From Wolbachia endosymbiont of Ctenocephalides felis wCfeT (lineage in GTDB: Bacteria > Pseudomonadota > Alphaproteobacteria > Rickettsiales > Anaplasmataceae), in the NCBI RefSeq assembly GCF_012277295.1, contig NZ_CP051156.1, positions 806,001-870,000 on the forward strand: 64,000 nucleotides of DNA, written 5' to 3'. Numbering within the stretch: position 1 is the first letter of the stretch; every line of letters starts with the position of its first letter. The position numbers and the translations under genes are program-made. Shown here in pieces: positions 1 to 9,253 of this stretch. The notes under the pieces are model-generated. The model was not told the origin of the DNA. It was given only the letters and a program-made list of their open reading frames with translations, and made no database searches.

Positions 1-192
1 CCCTTGCATATAGCTGTTGAACGTGGCTGCAGTGATATAGTTGCATCACTTATAAAAAGCAAGAAAATAGAGATTAACGCAAGAGATAATGGTGAAAGAA
101 CTCCCTTGCATATAGCTGTTGAACGTGGCTGCAGTGATATAGTTGCATCACTTATAAAAAGCAAGAAAATAGAGATTAACGCAAGAGATAAT
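1..192 (+). repeat. Tandem duplication of one ankyrin-repeat unit
   Basis: Bases 1-90 are identical to bases 103-192, a period of 102 bp (34 codons), inside the ankyrin gene. The identity at DNA level, not just protein level, points to recent unit duplication or gene conversion. More units may lie upstream of the window. Confidence 0.9.
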
Positions 193-2040
193 TATGCAAG
201 AACTCCTTTGCATATAGCTGCTATGTCTAATTCTATTGACATAGCTGAGTCCATTTTAAGCAAAGAAGGGGTAGATATAGATATCCAAGATGCAGCAGGA
301 AAGACTCCTTTACATTACGCTTCTGAAGAAAGTTATGAAGGATTAGTAGATATTTTGCTATTAAAGAAAGCAAAAGTTGACATAAAAGATAACGATGATT
401 ACACGCCATTGCACTACGCTGCTCATTACGGCCATTTGCAAACTGTATGTTCACTTGTAGGGTGCACACAAGACATTAATTGTCAAGATTTTCTTGGAGG
501 AGATACAGCACTACATTTTGCTCTTTGGCAGAGTAAAGATTCCAGACTTGCAGATGCTATTTTAGAGAAATATCAAAAAAATGATGCAATTGATATTACA
601 GACGCATCTGGAAGAACGCCGTTATTGCTTGCTGCAGAGTACAGTGAGCAATCCATTCTAGAACAAATATTAGGGAAAGGGGCAAATATTAACCATAAAG
701 ATAATGATGGTAATACTGCATTGCACTATGCTATACATAATGCATACACTGGAGAAAGTTGCTGCACTACGAGCAATCATGCTCGTGTTTCTGAGAATGA
801 AGAGTATGGTGTAGATAATAGGGAAGATAATTATAAAAGCGGCCATACAAATGCCAATCTTCTTATAAGTACATTTTATAAAGAGATAGATAAAAGGACA
901 AGAGAAGAAGCGGATGAGAAAGAGGCAGATAAGAAGGAAGCAGATAGTACAGATCTTATTGGCAACGCAATGAAGAAGGCAGATGAGAAGAAGCTTGACG
1001 GTGATGTTAGGAATAAGTTTATTAAAAAATATGCCATGGATAAATTCATCAATGCTAAGAATAAAGATGGCTTCACACCGATATTTTTTGCAGTAGAAAA
1101 TGGTGACATTCAAGTTGTAAAACTTTTGTTAGAAAAAGGTGCAGATATTAACATTCAGAACAAACATGGCCGCACACTATTGTCTTATGTAAAGGATAAT
1201 AAAGTAGAAAGCCTTTTAAAAAATGTGATTAATGGCTGTGGTCATTGGAGTGATGGTCAACTGATGTCTGCAGTTAACCTTAAAAGAGAAGCAATACAAA
1301 CTGAACCTGAGCAGTCTGATGACTGGAATAAAGAGGTAACTACTGAATGTATAGTAAAAAGTGCACCGAACATTGCAGTTGTGCGAGATAACCCTGATAA
1401 TTCTACTGTAATTGACATAGCTGACAATGGTACGTCTAATTGGCGGCCTAATACTAAACTAGATGCTATTAAAGAAATACCTGATTCTGAACTTAGGGAA
1501 CGTCTAGATAAATTAAAAAAGGTTGCTGAAAGTGCAGTTTATGAAGGTAAATTAGAGGAAGAACCTGAAATAAAAGACGCTTCTTTTTTTCGCCTAAAAT
1601 ATGCAGAAAATAGCATAATTGATGTTGTAAAAATTGCAGGAGGGGCAAAAGATCTAAATCTGCACTATGGGACAATAGAGATTAGTGACAGCAAAATAGA
1701 GTTTGAGTTAGAAAATGGATTAAGAAATTACACTAAAATTTCAGATGGTGGTGATATAACGTTAACTTTCCACACTAATTTAGGAAAAGTAGAAGTTAGA
1801 CTATATCCTGGTACTCAAGACAGAATAATAGTTGAAGTTAGTGATGATGATAGAAAGAAAATTGATCAACTAGAGAATAAAGATAGGCTAGGGAGAAGTT
1901 GCCGATTTGGAGCAATGCCCGTTTATGAAGCTATTATGCAAGGGTGGTATGATCCAAAATCTTTTCTATCCTTTAAAGCAGAAAGCCAAGATGGTTGGGG
2001 TGATAGAATAATAAGGGGTATCCATTCAGCCGGGCGGTAA
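1..2040 (+). pseudogene. Ankyrin-repeat protein, 5' end outside window, 3' end cut by IS66-A
   Basis: Open from the first base, so the start lies upstream of the window. About the first 270 visible residues are consecutive ankyrin repeats (TPLHIAVERG, TPLHYAAHYG, GNTALHYAIHN), then a charged Lys/Glu/Asp-rich linker, one more repeat pair near residues 355-405 (GFTPIFFAVENGDIQVVKLL) and a C-terminal part of about 250 residues without ankyrin motifs. Ankyrin proteins of this kind are numerous in Wolbachia and are candidate secreted effectors; the target here is unknown. The last native residues are about DRIIRG. The final six residues (IHSAGR) and the stop are encoded by the IS66 end that begins at 2018, so the native C-terminus is missing. 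The 8 bp before the IS (AATAAGGG) do not recur after it, and no partner flank was found in the window. Confidence 0.85.
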
Positions 2041-2096
2041 AATAAAGAGTAGACAAGGAATGCTAAAAAGGTAAACTAGAGTGGCTGTGAGGTAAT

Positions 2097-2141
2097 ATGG
2101 TTGATCTTTTAGAATTTTGCGAAAGTTTAAGCAGACTATAG
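2097..2141 (+). promoter_or_regulatory. Short upstream ORF overlapping the IS66 transposase start (also present in the other IS66 copies)
   Basis: A well-placed ribosome-binding site (GAGGT) precedes ATG at 2097. This opens a 14-codon ORF (MVDLLEFCESLSRL) ending in TAG at 2141. The transposase frame is shifted by -1 relative to it and is open only from 2105. Its first usable initiator is TTG at 2117, inside the short ORF and without its own Shine-Dalgarno sequence. This may limit transposase synthesis by coupling or frameshifting. No convincing slippery heptamer was seen, so the mechanism is inference. Confidence 0.45.
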
Positions 2142-2691
2142 AAAAGTTAGAAACAAAAATAGAAGAGCTTAAAGCAGAAAATAAAGCGCTAAGGATCGAA
2201 AACGCTGAGTTAAAAGAAAGGCTTGGCTTAAGTTCAAAAAATTCATCTATACCAAGCTCCAAAGAATTATATAAGATGAGGGAAAATAAGCCAAAAAGTG
2301 ACAGGAAAGTAGGAGCACAGGTTGGACATAAAGGCAGTTACCGCCCTAAAATGGAGGCAGATGAGATGGTAAAAATAGAACTGCCCAATACGTGTGAGTG
2401 CGGAGGAGAAATTGCGGTATCAAAAGATCCGTATACTCATCAAAAGGTCGATTTGCCGGAAATCAAGCCGTATGTAGTTGAATATCAACTAGAGCATGGA
2501 CGTTGCAAAAGATGTGGAAAAAGAAAAAGTAGCAAGCTACAAGAAGGAGTAACTGCGGACACATTTGGTCCAAGAGTTAAGTCAGTAATTGCAGCATTAA
2601 GTGGATTTTACAAGAATTCGAAAAAAGAAGTGGCAAATATTATAAAGGACATTTTCAACCTGGATATCAGCGTCGGTAGTGTATCAAATAG

Positions 2692-3781
2692 GGCTTTGTT
2701 GCATCGCTCTTTGGATAGGAGGCAATACATAATAAATTCATGAAGCTATCTCAAATTTAGCCATGCCTATTTCAGTAAATTTGTTCAGCAAATAACACTT
2801 GAGTAGCATTTCTTTCTCACGGTTAATCTCAGATTTGTTCCTAAAACTAAACCCAAATGTTTGCTTCAGTCGCGAGAAAAAACTTTCTATATAAGATCTC
2901 TTCCCATAATTTATCTCTTTTTTCCACTTCTTCATACCATCTTCACCATATGACTTTATGAGCTTGATTGTAGAATTTCTCTCAGCCATATAATCCAGCT
3001 TTGGATGCTCCACTGCATTGTTTTGCAGAGGAATTTTTGTCTTTATGCCAAGCTCATTGCACAATTTGTATAACTTCTTTCGATTATATGCTCTGTCTGC
3101 ATATAGTGTGCTTATATTGTATTTAGCATTAGCCCTTGCAATAAGATCACAGGCTCCATAGTGGTCAGAATAAACTCCACTACTGTATTTTGCAGCTATG
3201 ACTTTTTTGCTACCTATCTCCAGCATTACATGCAATTTTCTTGTTTGCTTATAGCCACGGTACTTTCTATCTGTACCGTTTGCCTTACTATGGCCTGGAA
3301 TATTATTGTAGATGCTTATTCCAGTGCTATCTATGGCGATCTCAATATTTTCCATACTGTTTTTATCATGTCTTCGATCATTAATTTTTAAGTTAAGCTT
3401 TTTGAATCTTCTGGAAGCCTGGGAATAGCTGATAACTTGCAAATTTTTTCCTATTTGCTCAAGGTATCCCGCTATAAACCCCACCGTTTGTCTTAGGCCT
3501 ATTCTAAACAAATAAGTTATTATGTGAATTAGAATTACGACTTTATCACTATAAATATTGTTGCTACCGGCCATTTTGGGACTTTTTTCGTACCAATTTT
3601 CTATGGCATCGTTGACGTAATAAAAAATATTTCCTCTTTCTTGGAGAAATTTGTTATATTCGTAGCAGTTACTGACTTTCATTTTGACTGGCATATTTTT
3701 CCTTTGTCGGTTAAATGCCTGTTTATAATGAATTTTGTCAGTAACTCCCAGTTCTTTTTACTTTAGCTATGCAACAAAGCC
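2692..3781 (-). mobile_element. IS5-family (IS903-type) element N1 nested in IS66-A
   Basis: 1090 bp, ends GGCTTTGTTGCATCGCT and GGCTTTGTTGCATAGCT as imperfect inverted repeats. It is flanked on both sides by ATCAAATAG (2683-2691 and 3782-3790), a perfect 9-bp target duplication as expected for the IS903 group. This is therefore a simple insertion that came after IS66-A. Confidence 0.95.
2738..3694 (-). CDS. IS5-family transposase (N1)
   Basis: 318 aa, intact. DDE residues fit IDSTGISIY, LYADRAYNRKKL and the Y-R-K signature region YGKRSYIESFFSRLKQTFG typical of the IS5/IS903 lineage. Near-identical to the copies at 25373, 34507, 53198 and 60387. Confidence 0.93.
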   Translation of the reverse strand: MPVKMKVSNCYEYNKFLQERGNIFYYVNDAIENWYEKSPKMAGSNNIYSDKVVILIHIITYLFRIGLRQTVGFIAGYLEQIGKNLQVISYSQASRRFKKLNLKINDRRHDKNSMENIEIAIDSTGISIYNNIPGHSKANGTDRKYRGYKQTRKLHVMLEIGSKKVIAAKYSSGVYSDHYGACDLIARANAKYNISTLYADRAYNRKKLYKLCNELGIKTKIPLQNNAVEHPKLDYMAERNSTIKLIKSYGEDGMKKWKKEINYGKRSYIESFFSRLKQTFGFSFRNKSEINREKEMLLKCYLLNKFTEIGMAKFEIAS

Positions 3782-4552
3782 ATCAAATAGCGAGGCTAGA
3801 GTGGCAGAAAAATGCCAAGAAGCATATGAGCAAATTGAGGAAGAGGTAAGCAAGAGCAAAATTTTACATATCGATGAAACTAGCCATTACAACAAAGGTA
3901 AACAGGGCTGGTGCTGGATGTTTGCGAGCAAAATAGGAAGTGTGATCAAATTGACAGAGTCAAGAGGGATGAAAGTCCTGGAAAATAGTAAATTTGGAAA
4001 GAATAACAACCTAGTAGTGACCGACAGATATGCAGCTTACAACTACTTTTCCAGCAAGAAAAGGCAGGTCTGTTGGGCACATTTAGCAAGAGATTTTGAA
4101 AGGTTGTCTCATAGTTGGAATAGCGAAGTGAAAGTTTTGGGGTATTATTTAAGGAATGTTGCTACTGAATTATTTGCATTGAAAAAAGCTCTGTTAAAGG
4201 ATGAAATAGACACATTAAGGTTCATAAGAAGAGCAAGAAAATTATGCAAGCGAACGAGATATTACTTAAAGAATATATCAAATTTACCCGAGGCAATTGG
4301 AGCGTCTCGAGTAGCAAAAAATATCATGAAATCGGATCTGATGATGTGGAAATTTTTGGACGATCCAGAAAATATTCCACTGACAAACAACTATGCTGAG
4401 CGACAGATTCGGCATTACGTTGTTTACCGAAAAGTTTCATATTTTACACAATCGAAACGGGGAAATATGTTTCTTGAGAGGATAATTTCATTGTACTTGA
4501 CTTGGAGGCAAAAGAAGTTAAATCCTTTTCAAAACCTACTGGCTATTGCTTC

Positions 4553-5122
4553 TTAAGCCATACACCTGAATGGATACTGAATATTTTTAATAAAAGTGGA
4601 ATGATTTTTTTGTAATATTAAATGTATATTTTCTGCTATTTTTTCAACCAAAGGAATTAAATTATCAAAATTCGAAAATTTTGATAGAACATAATCTGCG
4701 AGACTTCTTTGATCATCAGGTCTCCCCACTCCGAATCTCAAACGCCAGTAGTCATTATTAGTAAAACTGTCTATAGACTTAAGTCCATTATGCCCAGCAG
4801 AGCTACCGCCCTTTTTAATTTTTATTCTTCCAAGTTCTAAATCAGCATCGTCATGTATAACAATGATATTATCCAGCAAAATCTTGTAAAAGTTTCGTAC
4901 CTTTGCAACGGGAATACCTGAATTGTTCATAAATGAGTATGGCTTAAGTAAAATAACCTTATCATCGTTGATTGTGCCAGAACTTACCAGATAATCGGCT
5001 TTTTTGGAAAATGGCTGAAAACTCCAATATTTACAAATTGCATCAACAACAATGAAACCAATATTATGACAAGTTAATTCATATTGGCTACCAGGGTTAC
5101 CAAGCCCAACTATTAGATGCAC
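4553..5122 (-). CDS. pth: Peptidyl-tRNA hydrolase, last codons replaced by IS66-A sequence
   Basis: Cleaves peptidyl-tRNA to recycle tRNA in the cytoplasm. The N-terminus MHLIVGLGNPG, the catalytic His region (LTCHNIGF), HDDADL and GGSSAGHNGLKSI are all family hallmarks. The start is GTG, whose G is the last base of the rplY stop codon, so the two genes are translationally coupled. Native sequence ends at KNIQ; IS66-A then supplies YPFRCMA and a stop. The true last codons (IQIK, stop) lie at 21100-21117 beside IS66-D, with TGAATATT shared as the target duplication. Only two native residues are lost, so the 189-aa enzyme is probably functional. Confidence 0.95.
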   Translation of the reverse strand: MHLIVGLGNPGSQYELTCHNIGFIVVDAICKYWSFQPFSKKADYLVSSGTINDDKVILLKPYSFMNNSGIPVAKVRNFYKILLDNIIVIHDDADLELGRIKIKKGGSSAGHNGLKSIDSFTNNDYWRLRFGVGRPDDQRSLADYVLSKFSNFDNLIPLVEKIAENIHLILQKNHSTFIKNIQYPFRCMA

Positions 5123-5745
5123 TATTCTTCAGCTATCCCTTCTTCTGGTTCTGATTCTGGTTCCATTTCTTCAATTTTGCTATCTGCCGCAGAAATTGTT
5201 ACAAGAGTGAAATTTTCCTCTTCATTAGCCACAAGTTTCACACCTTCTGGTAAACTTATATCATCAATGTGTATGGAATGACTGATCATTTTACCGGACA
5301 AATCAATTTCTATAGCTTGGGGTATCTTATCCGGAGAGCATTTAATAGTAAGAAAGCGATGCACAATGTTCAGCACTCCACCCTGCTTTAATCCTGGAGA
5401 TTTCTCTTCATTTATAAACGATAAAGGTATATCTATTTTTATTTCACTGCCTTTATCAACAAATTGAAAATCAATGTGCTCTACAGTATCTTTCACCACA
5501 TGCCATTGAATATCGCGCACAAGGGCATATTCTTTCTTACCTGCAATGTTTAGCTCTACTAAATGTGCAGAAAGAGCACCTGTTTTATATTGTCTTGTGA
5601 ATTCCTTTGCAGATAGTGTCACGTTGATATTATCATGACCTTTCCCATATATAATCCCTGGGATAAACCCCTTTTTTCTTAGAGAATGCATTGCTTTTTT
5701 TCCTGTTACATCACGCAATTCTGCGTTGATAATCTGTTGCTCCAT
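5122..5745 (-). CDS. rplY: 50S ribosomal protein L25/Ctc family
   Basis: About 207 aa, the longer Ctc form: an N-terminal L25 5S-rRNA-binding domain (ELRDVTGKKAMHSLRKKG, IPGIIYG) followed by a beta-rich C-terminal domain and an acidic tail. The start at ATG 5745 is chosen because AGGAG lies six bases upstream; a TTG one codon earlier is less likely. It is directly upstream of pth with a one-base stop/start overlap. The rplY-pth pairing is conserved widely in bacteria. Confidence 0.94.
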   Translation of the reverse strand: MEQQIINAELRDVTGKKAMHSLRKKGFIPGIIYGKGHDNINVTLSAKEFTRQYKTGALSAHLVELNIAGKKEYALVRDIQWHVVKDTVEHIDFQFVDKGSEIKIDIPLSFINEEKSPGLKQGGVLNIVHRFLTIKCSPDKIPQAIEIDLSGKMISHSIHIDDISLPEGVKLVANEEENFTLVTISAADSKIEEMEPESEPEEGIAEE

Positions 5746-5894
5746 CAATTGCTCCTAATTAGCTCTATCCAACATATAATATAACATAAAAATATTTATT
5801 TCAAACTTCATTTTTTGGCATTATTTAAAATTTAATACCTAGTCATTTTTTTCAAAAATGTATAAGATAAAAACAATGATACTAAGTAAAAAGC

Positions 5895-6761
5895 ATGGCA
5901 TTTAGGTTTATTCCTGATAATCTTAAAATTAGATTTAGCAAGTATAAGAAATTTGCTGCATTAGTTAGTATTATTCTTGCATTTCTTTCCATGTTTACTA
6001 TTGCATTACATGGAGTGAATTTTGGCATAGACTTTACAGGTGGGGTTTTGATAGAGGTGAAATCTTCAGACAAGGACCAGCTTATAATTGATGCATTAAA
6101 AAATTTTACAATTCAAAGCTCAAAAGCAGGAGATAATTTAGTAATACGTTTTAAAGATGATGGAGATAAGAACATAATAAAAAAAATAAAGAGCGTAATA
6201 GAAGAAAAGCTAGGAGACACAATAGTTTATCGTAAAGTAGACTATGTTGGTCCACAGGTAAGCTCAACACAGATATTTGAAGGAATGTTATCAATATTCA
6301 TTGCAATTGTTGGGATATTTTTTTACGTTTGGCTTAGATTTAATTGGCAATGCGGGCTTGGTGGAGTAACTGCACTGATTCACAACGTAATTTTAACTTT
6401 GGGCTTTATTAGCCTGTCTGGTATTGAATTTAACATTTCATCAACTGCTGCTTTGCTTACCGTAATTGGTTATTCCATCAATGATTCGGTAGTTATATAT
6501 GATCGCATTAGAGAGCATAAGAGAGGTAACGAAAATGAACAAATGGAGGAAATAGTGGATACCAGTATTAATGCCACATTATCTCGCACTATATTGACAT
6601 CTGGCACAACTCTTCTTGCAGCTATTCCATTAATATTAATCTGCACTGATGTGGTTAGAGACTTTAGTTTAATTATTTTTTTTGGCATTTTAATCGGAAC
6701 CTACTCTTCAATTTTTATTTCTGCCCCTATTTTGACTTGTAAGGCTTTAATGGCTAAATGA
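5895..6761 (+). CDS. secF: Protein translocase subunit SecF
   Basis: 288 aa inner-membrane subunit of SecDF, which uses proton flow to assist the late stage of Sec export. First membrane segment near residues 18-40, followed by the periplasmic domain opening with the SecF motif FGIDFTGG. Five further membrane segments follow from about residue 130 ([19 protein letters not shown] onward), with the conserved [15 protein letters not shown] region. Single gene; secD is not adjacent. Length is normal for the family. Confidence 0.95.
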   Translation: MAFRFIPDNLKIRFSKYKKFAALVSIILAFLSMFTIALHGVNFGIDFTGGVLIEVKSSDKDQLIIDALKNFTIQSSKAGDNLVIRFKDDGDKNIIKKIKSVIEEKLGDTIVYRKVDYVGPQVSSTQIFEGMLSIFIAIVGIFFYVWLRFNWQCGLGGVTALIHNVILTLGFISLSGIEFNISSTAALLTVIGYSINDSVVIYDRIREHKRGNENEQMEEIVDTSINATLSRTILTSGTTLLAAIPLILICTDVVRDFSLIIFFGILIGTYSSIFISAPILTCKALMAK

Positions 6762-6841
6762 GCTATTACATAATTGTACAAACATCACGTTTTAGGCCAG
6801 TTACCCACAAAAGTGTGTTACCCCAGTGCTCCACCTTTGTC

Positions 6842-6864
6842 ACCCCAGTGCTAGACACTGGGGT
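6842..6864. repeat. 23-nt palindrome
   Basis: Arms ACCCCAGTG / CACTGGGGT around a 5-nt loop (CTAGA). One of six 9-5-9 palindromes of the same design in this window. Confidence 0.7.
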
Positions 6865-6881
6865 CCAGTAAAAAGGATATC

Positions 6882-6904
6882 ATTCCAGCGTCACACGCTG
6901 GAAT
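6882..6904. repeat. 23-nt palindrome
   Basis: Arms ATTCCAGCG / CGCTGGAAT, loop TCACA. Confidence 0.7.
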
Positions 6905-6924
6905 TCAGCGTTTTTTGACTCTGG

Positions 6925-6947
6925 ATCCTAGTGTCGAGCACTAGGAT
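6925..6947. repeat. 23-nt palindrome
   Basis: Arms ATCCTAGTG / CACTAGGAT, loop TCGAG. Confidence 0.7.
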
Positions 6948-7140
6948 GACACTCTTTTGTAGACAACTGGCCTAAAACACAATGTTCGTACAGATGTATG
7001 CCCAGACACTTGTATCCAGTAAAAAGAATATAATTTCTTAATCACTACTAATAATTGAATTTTCATGTACATTTCTCCTTATGGTTATATAAATTGTGCT
7101 ATTTAGTTGGAACACCTTTCTCGTGTCTCTAAATGGTGTC

Positions 7141-7163
7141 ATTCTAGCGCATGACGCTAGAAT
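7141..7163. repeat. 23-nt palindrome
   Basis: Arms ATTCTAGCG / CGCTAGAAT, loop CATGA. Same arms as at 59956 and 60201. Confidence 0.7.
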
Positions 7164-7272
7164 CTAGGTCTTTTTAACTAGATATTATGATCAAGTCATA
7201 ATATGACAAAGATGCTTTATTATTAAAATATTTCTATTAATTTTGTAAGTATATCTACCCATTCTATTTCCT

Positions 7273-8734
7273 GTATCCATTCAGCCGGGCGGTAAAATAA
7301 AGAGTAGACAAGGAATGCTAAAAAGGTAAACTAGAGTGGCTGTGAGGTAATATGGTTGATCTTTTAGAATTTTGCGAAAGTTTAAGCAGACTATAGAAAA
7401 GTTAGAAACAAAAATAGAAGAGCTTAAAGCAGAAAATAAAGCGCTAAGGATCGAAAACGCTGAGTTAAAAGAAAGGCTTGGCTTAAATTCAAAAAATTCA
7501 TCTATACCAAGCTCCAAAGAATTATATAAGATGAGGGAAAATAAGCCAAAAAGTGACAGGAAAGTAGGAGCACAGGTTGGACATAAAGGCAGTTACCGCC
7601 CTAAAATGGAGGCAGATGAGATGGTAAAAATAGAACTGCCCAATACGTGTGAGTGCGGAGGAGAAATTGCGGTATCAAAAGATCCGTATACTCATCAAAA
7701 GGTCGATTTGCCGGAAATCAAGCCGTATGTAGTTGAATATTAACTAGAGCATGGACGTTGCAAAAGATGTGGAAAAAGAAAAAGTAGCAAGCTACAAGAA
7801 GGAGTAACTGCGGACACATTTGGTCCAAGAGTTAAGTCAGTAATTACAGCATTAAGTGGATTTTACAAGAATTCGAAAAAAGAAGTGGCAAATATTATAA
7901 AGGACATTTTCAACCTGGATATCAGCGTCGGTAGTGTATCAAATAGCGAGGCTAGAGTGGCAGAAAAATGCCAAGAAGCATATGAGCAAATTGAGGAAGA
8001 GGTAAGCAAGAGCAAAATTTTACATATCGATGAAACTAGCCATTACAACAAAGGTAAACAGGGCTGGTGCTGGATGTTTGCGAGCAAAATAGGAAGTGTG
8101 ATCAAATTGACAGAGTCAAGAGGGGATGAAAGTCCTGGAAAATAGTAAATTTGGAAAGAATAACAACCTAGTAGTGACCGACAGATATGCAGCTTACAAC
8201 TACTTTTCCAGCAAGAAAAGGCAGGTCTGTTGGGCACATTTAGCAAGAGATTTTGAAAGGTTGTCTCATAGTTGGAATAGCGAAGTGAAAGTTTTGGGGT
8301 ATTATTTAAGGAATGTTGCTACTGAATTATTTGCATTGAAAAAAGCTCTGTTAAAGGATGAAATAGACACATTAAGGTTCATAAGAAGAGCAAGAAAATT
8401 ACGCAAGCGAACGAGATATTACTTAAAGAATATATCAAATTTACCCGAGGCAATTGGAGCGTCTCGAGTAGCAAAAAATATCATGAAATCGGATCTGATG
8501 ATGTGGAAATTTTTGGACGATCCAGAAAATATTCCACTGACAAACAACTATGCTGAGCGACAGATTCGGCATTACGTTGTTTACCGAAAAGTTTCATATT
8601 TTACACAATCGAAACGGGGAAATATGTTTCTTGAGAGGATAATTTCATTGTACTTGACTTGGAGGCAAAAGAAGTTAAATCCTTTTCAAAACCTACTGGC
8701 TATTGCTTCTTAAGCCATACACCTGAATGGATAC
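7273..8734 (+). mobile_element. IS66-B: full-length IS66 element with a dead transposase
   Basis: 1462 bp with both ends intact. Left flank TATTTCCT and right flank GCTCTTCA do not match. The right flank belongs to the GH25 lysozyme gene; its duplicate (GCTCTTCAG read inward) lies beside IS66-K at 47207. Confidence 0.93.
7372..8713 (+). pseudogene. IS66-B transposase, inactivated
   Basis: Two lesions against the intact copies: CAA to TAA at 7741-7743 (Gln to stop) and an extra G in the run at about 8122-8125 (AGAGGGGATG instead of AGAGGGATG), which shifts the frame. The same extra G is found in H2 at about 35713. Confidence 0.93.
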
Positions 8735-8942
8735 GCTCTTCAGGAGATGAAGTCATTCTGAAGATATGATATGCACCAGCTTCCAAGTTGTTTTCTTTCA
8801 TGCCTGTTAGATTTTTTTCAAATGATTCATCTTGAAAAGTTGCTCCTTCTGTTGCTTTGGTAAAAGCAAACTCTTTATTTGCAGCAATTTTTTTCCAGTC
8901 AATAGGACCATCCCAGTGAGATACGTCAATTCCGTTTTTCAT
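8735..8942 (-). pseudogene. GH25-type lysozyme (muramidase), 5' part
   Basis: Residues 1-69 of a glycosyl hydrolase family 25 protein, which would cut the MurNAc-GlcNAc bond of peptidoglycan. The hallmarks DVSHWDGPIDW, FTKATEGATFQD and AGAYHIFR are present. The start has GGAGAG a few bases upstream. The coding sequence ends at SSPEE, where IS66-B begins. The remainder (PEEQRDN onward) is at 47207-47745, in the opposite genomic orientation next to IS66-K. The nine bases CTGAAGAGC are present at both broken ends, so the two parts once formed one gene carrying an IS66 insertion. Confidence 0.88.
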
Positions 8943-9076
8943 AAGCTCTCCAATGATAAAAAAGTCATGTTACCAACAAGAGATTAAAATATTACTAATA
9001 TGGCATGAAAGTATCGGAAAAATTACTTTATGGTAATGGTCTTTGTGAGCGTTCAAAAAACCATAAAATCGCTAAT

Positions 9077-9232
9077 CTATTTATTTAGCCAATGGTCATT
9101 AACAGAGTGCAACTCACATGAAATACCTATGTTGCTTCTAATACACGGACTTTTTAGTTTGCGTTGTTTATTTAAAAAGCACCCAGATAGTAAAAACACA
9201 GCTAAAACAAAAAACAGCAAATTTTTAAACAT
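9077..9232 (-). CDS. Small predicted lipoprotein (51 aa)
   Basis: Starts MFKNLLFFVLAVFLLSGC: a Lys near the N-terminus, a hydrophobic stretch and the lipobox LSGC, so a signal-peptidase-II-processed lipoprotein is likely. The mature part is about 34 residues, basic at first, with two further Cys (SPC, SCE) that could form a disulfide. AAGGG lies upstream of the ATG. The gene starts 21 nt after the stop of the alpha/beta hydrolase on the same strand, so the two are probably co-transcribed. No family recognised. The positive-strand ORF across it is a shadow. Confidence 0.6.
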   Translation of the reverse strand: MFKNLLFFVLAVFLLSGCFLNKQRKLKSPCIRSNIGISCELHSVNDHWLNK

Positions 9233-9253
9233 AATAAAACCCTTTTGTTAATA

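Larger units (their letters stand above)
2117..4556 (+). pseudogene. IS66-A transposase, split by IS5
   Basis: The N-terminal part (leucine-zipper-like helix, zinc-binding CECGG and CKRCGKR motifs) is encoded up to 2691. The catalytic part resumes at 3782 after the nested IS5. The remainder carries HIDET (first Asp), VVTDRYAAY (second Asp) and NNYAERQIR (Glu) of the IS66 DDE domain. Removing IS5 and one copy of its 9-bp duplication restores the reading frame. One substitution (Cys for Arg in RKLCKRTRY) differs from most copies. Confidence 0.9.
2018..4577 (+). mobile_element. IS66-A: IS66-family element interrupted by a nested IS5 element
   Basis: Left end GTATCCATTCAGCCGGGCGG at 2018; right end reads TGAATGGATAC and stops at 4577. 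Without the nested IS5 (2692-3781) and its 9-bp duplication the element is about 1461 bp, as in the other copies. The left flank is AATAAGGG (ankyrin gene) and the right flank TGAATATT (pth), so there is no target-site duplication. TGAATATT does occur, reverse-complemented, next to IS66-D at 21100, which identifies A and D as recombination partners. Confidence 0.93.
6775..6993. repeat. About 220-bp inverted-repeat (MITE-like) element downstream of secF
   Basis: The two ends are inverted copies of each other: TTGTACAAACATCACGTTTT then AGGCCAGTT at the left, and AACTGGCCTAAAACACAATG then TTCGTACA at the right. The interior holds three smaller perfect palindromes. One half of the same element family is fused to truB (25215-25285), and related pieces lie at 16767-16842. 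There is no coding capacity, so it is probably non-autonomous. The remainder of the gene-free stretch 6762-7272 holds one more palindrome (7141-7163) and nothing else recognised. Confidence 0.65.

Noticed and set aside
2097..2160. Programmed -1 frameshift for the IS66 transposase
   Set aside because: The relative frame would allow it, but no canonical slippery heptamer lies in the overlap (2105-2141). Only the overlapping short ORF and the TTG start are reported.
2026..2262. 78-aa ORF (MELGIDEFFELKPSLSFNSA) antisense to every IS66 5' region
   Set aside because: It is a mirror of the coiled-coil part of the transposase and is repeated only because the IS is repeated. No ribosome-binding site or independent conservation can be shown.
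3161..3391. 76-aa ORF antisense to the IS5 transposase in all copies
   Set aside because: Shadow of the transposase frame; its preservation follows from near-identity of the IS copies.
8735..8942. Prophage lysis module around the GH25 fragment
   Set aside because: No holin, tail, terminase or other phage gene lies next to either lysozyme fragment. The neighbours are a hydrolase, a lipoprotein and the fabZ operon.
9030..9251. Positive-strand 73-aa ORF
   Set aside because: Lies opposite the small lipoprotein gene, which has a lipobox and translation signal; the positive-strand frame has neither.
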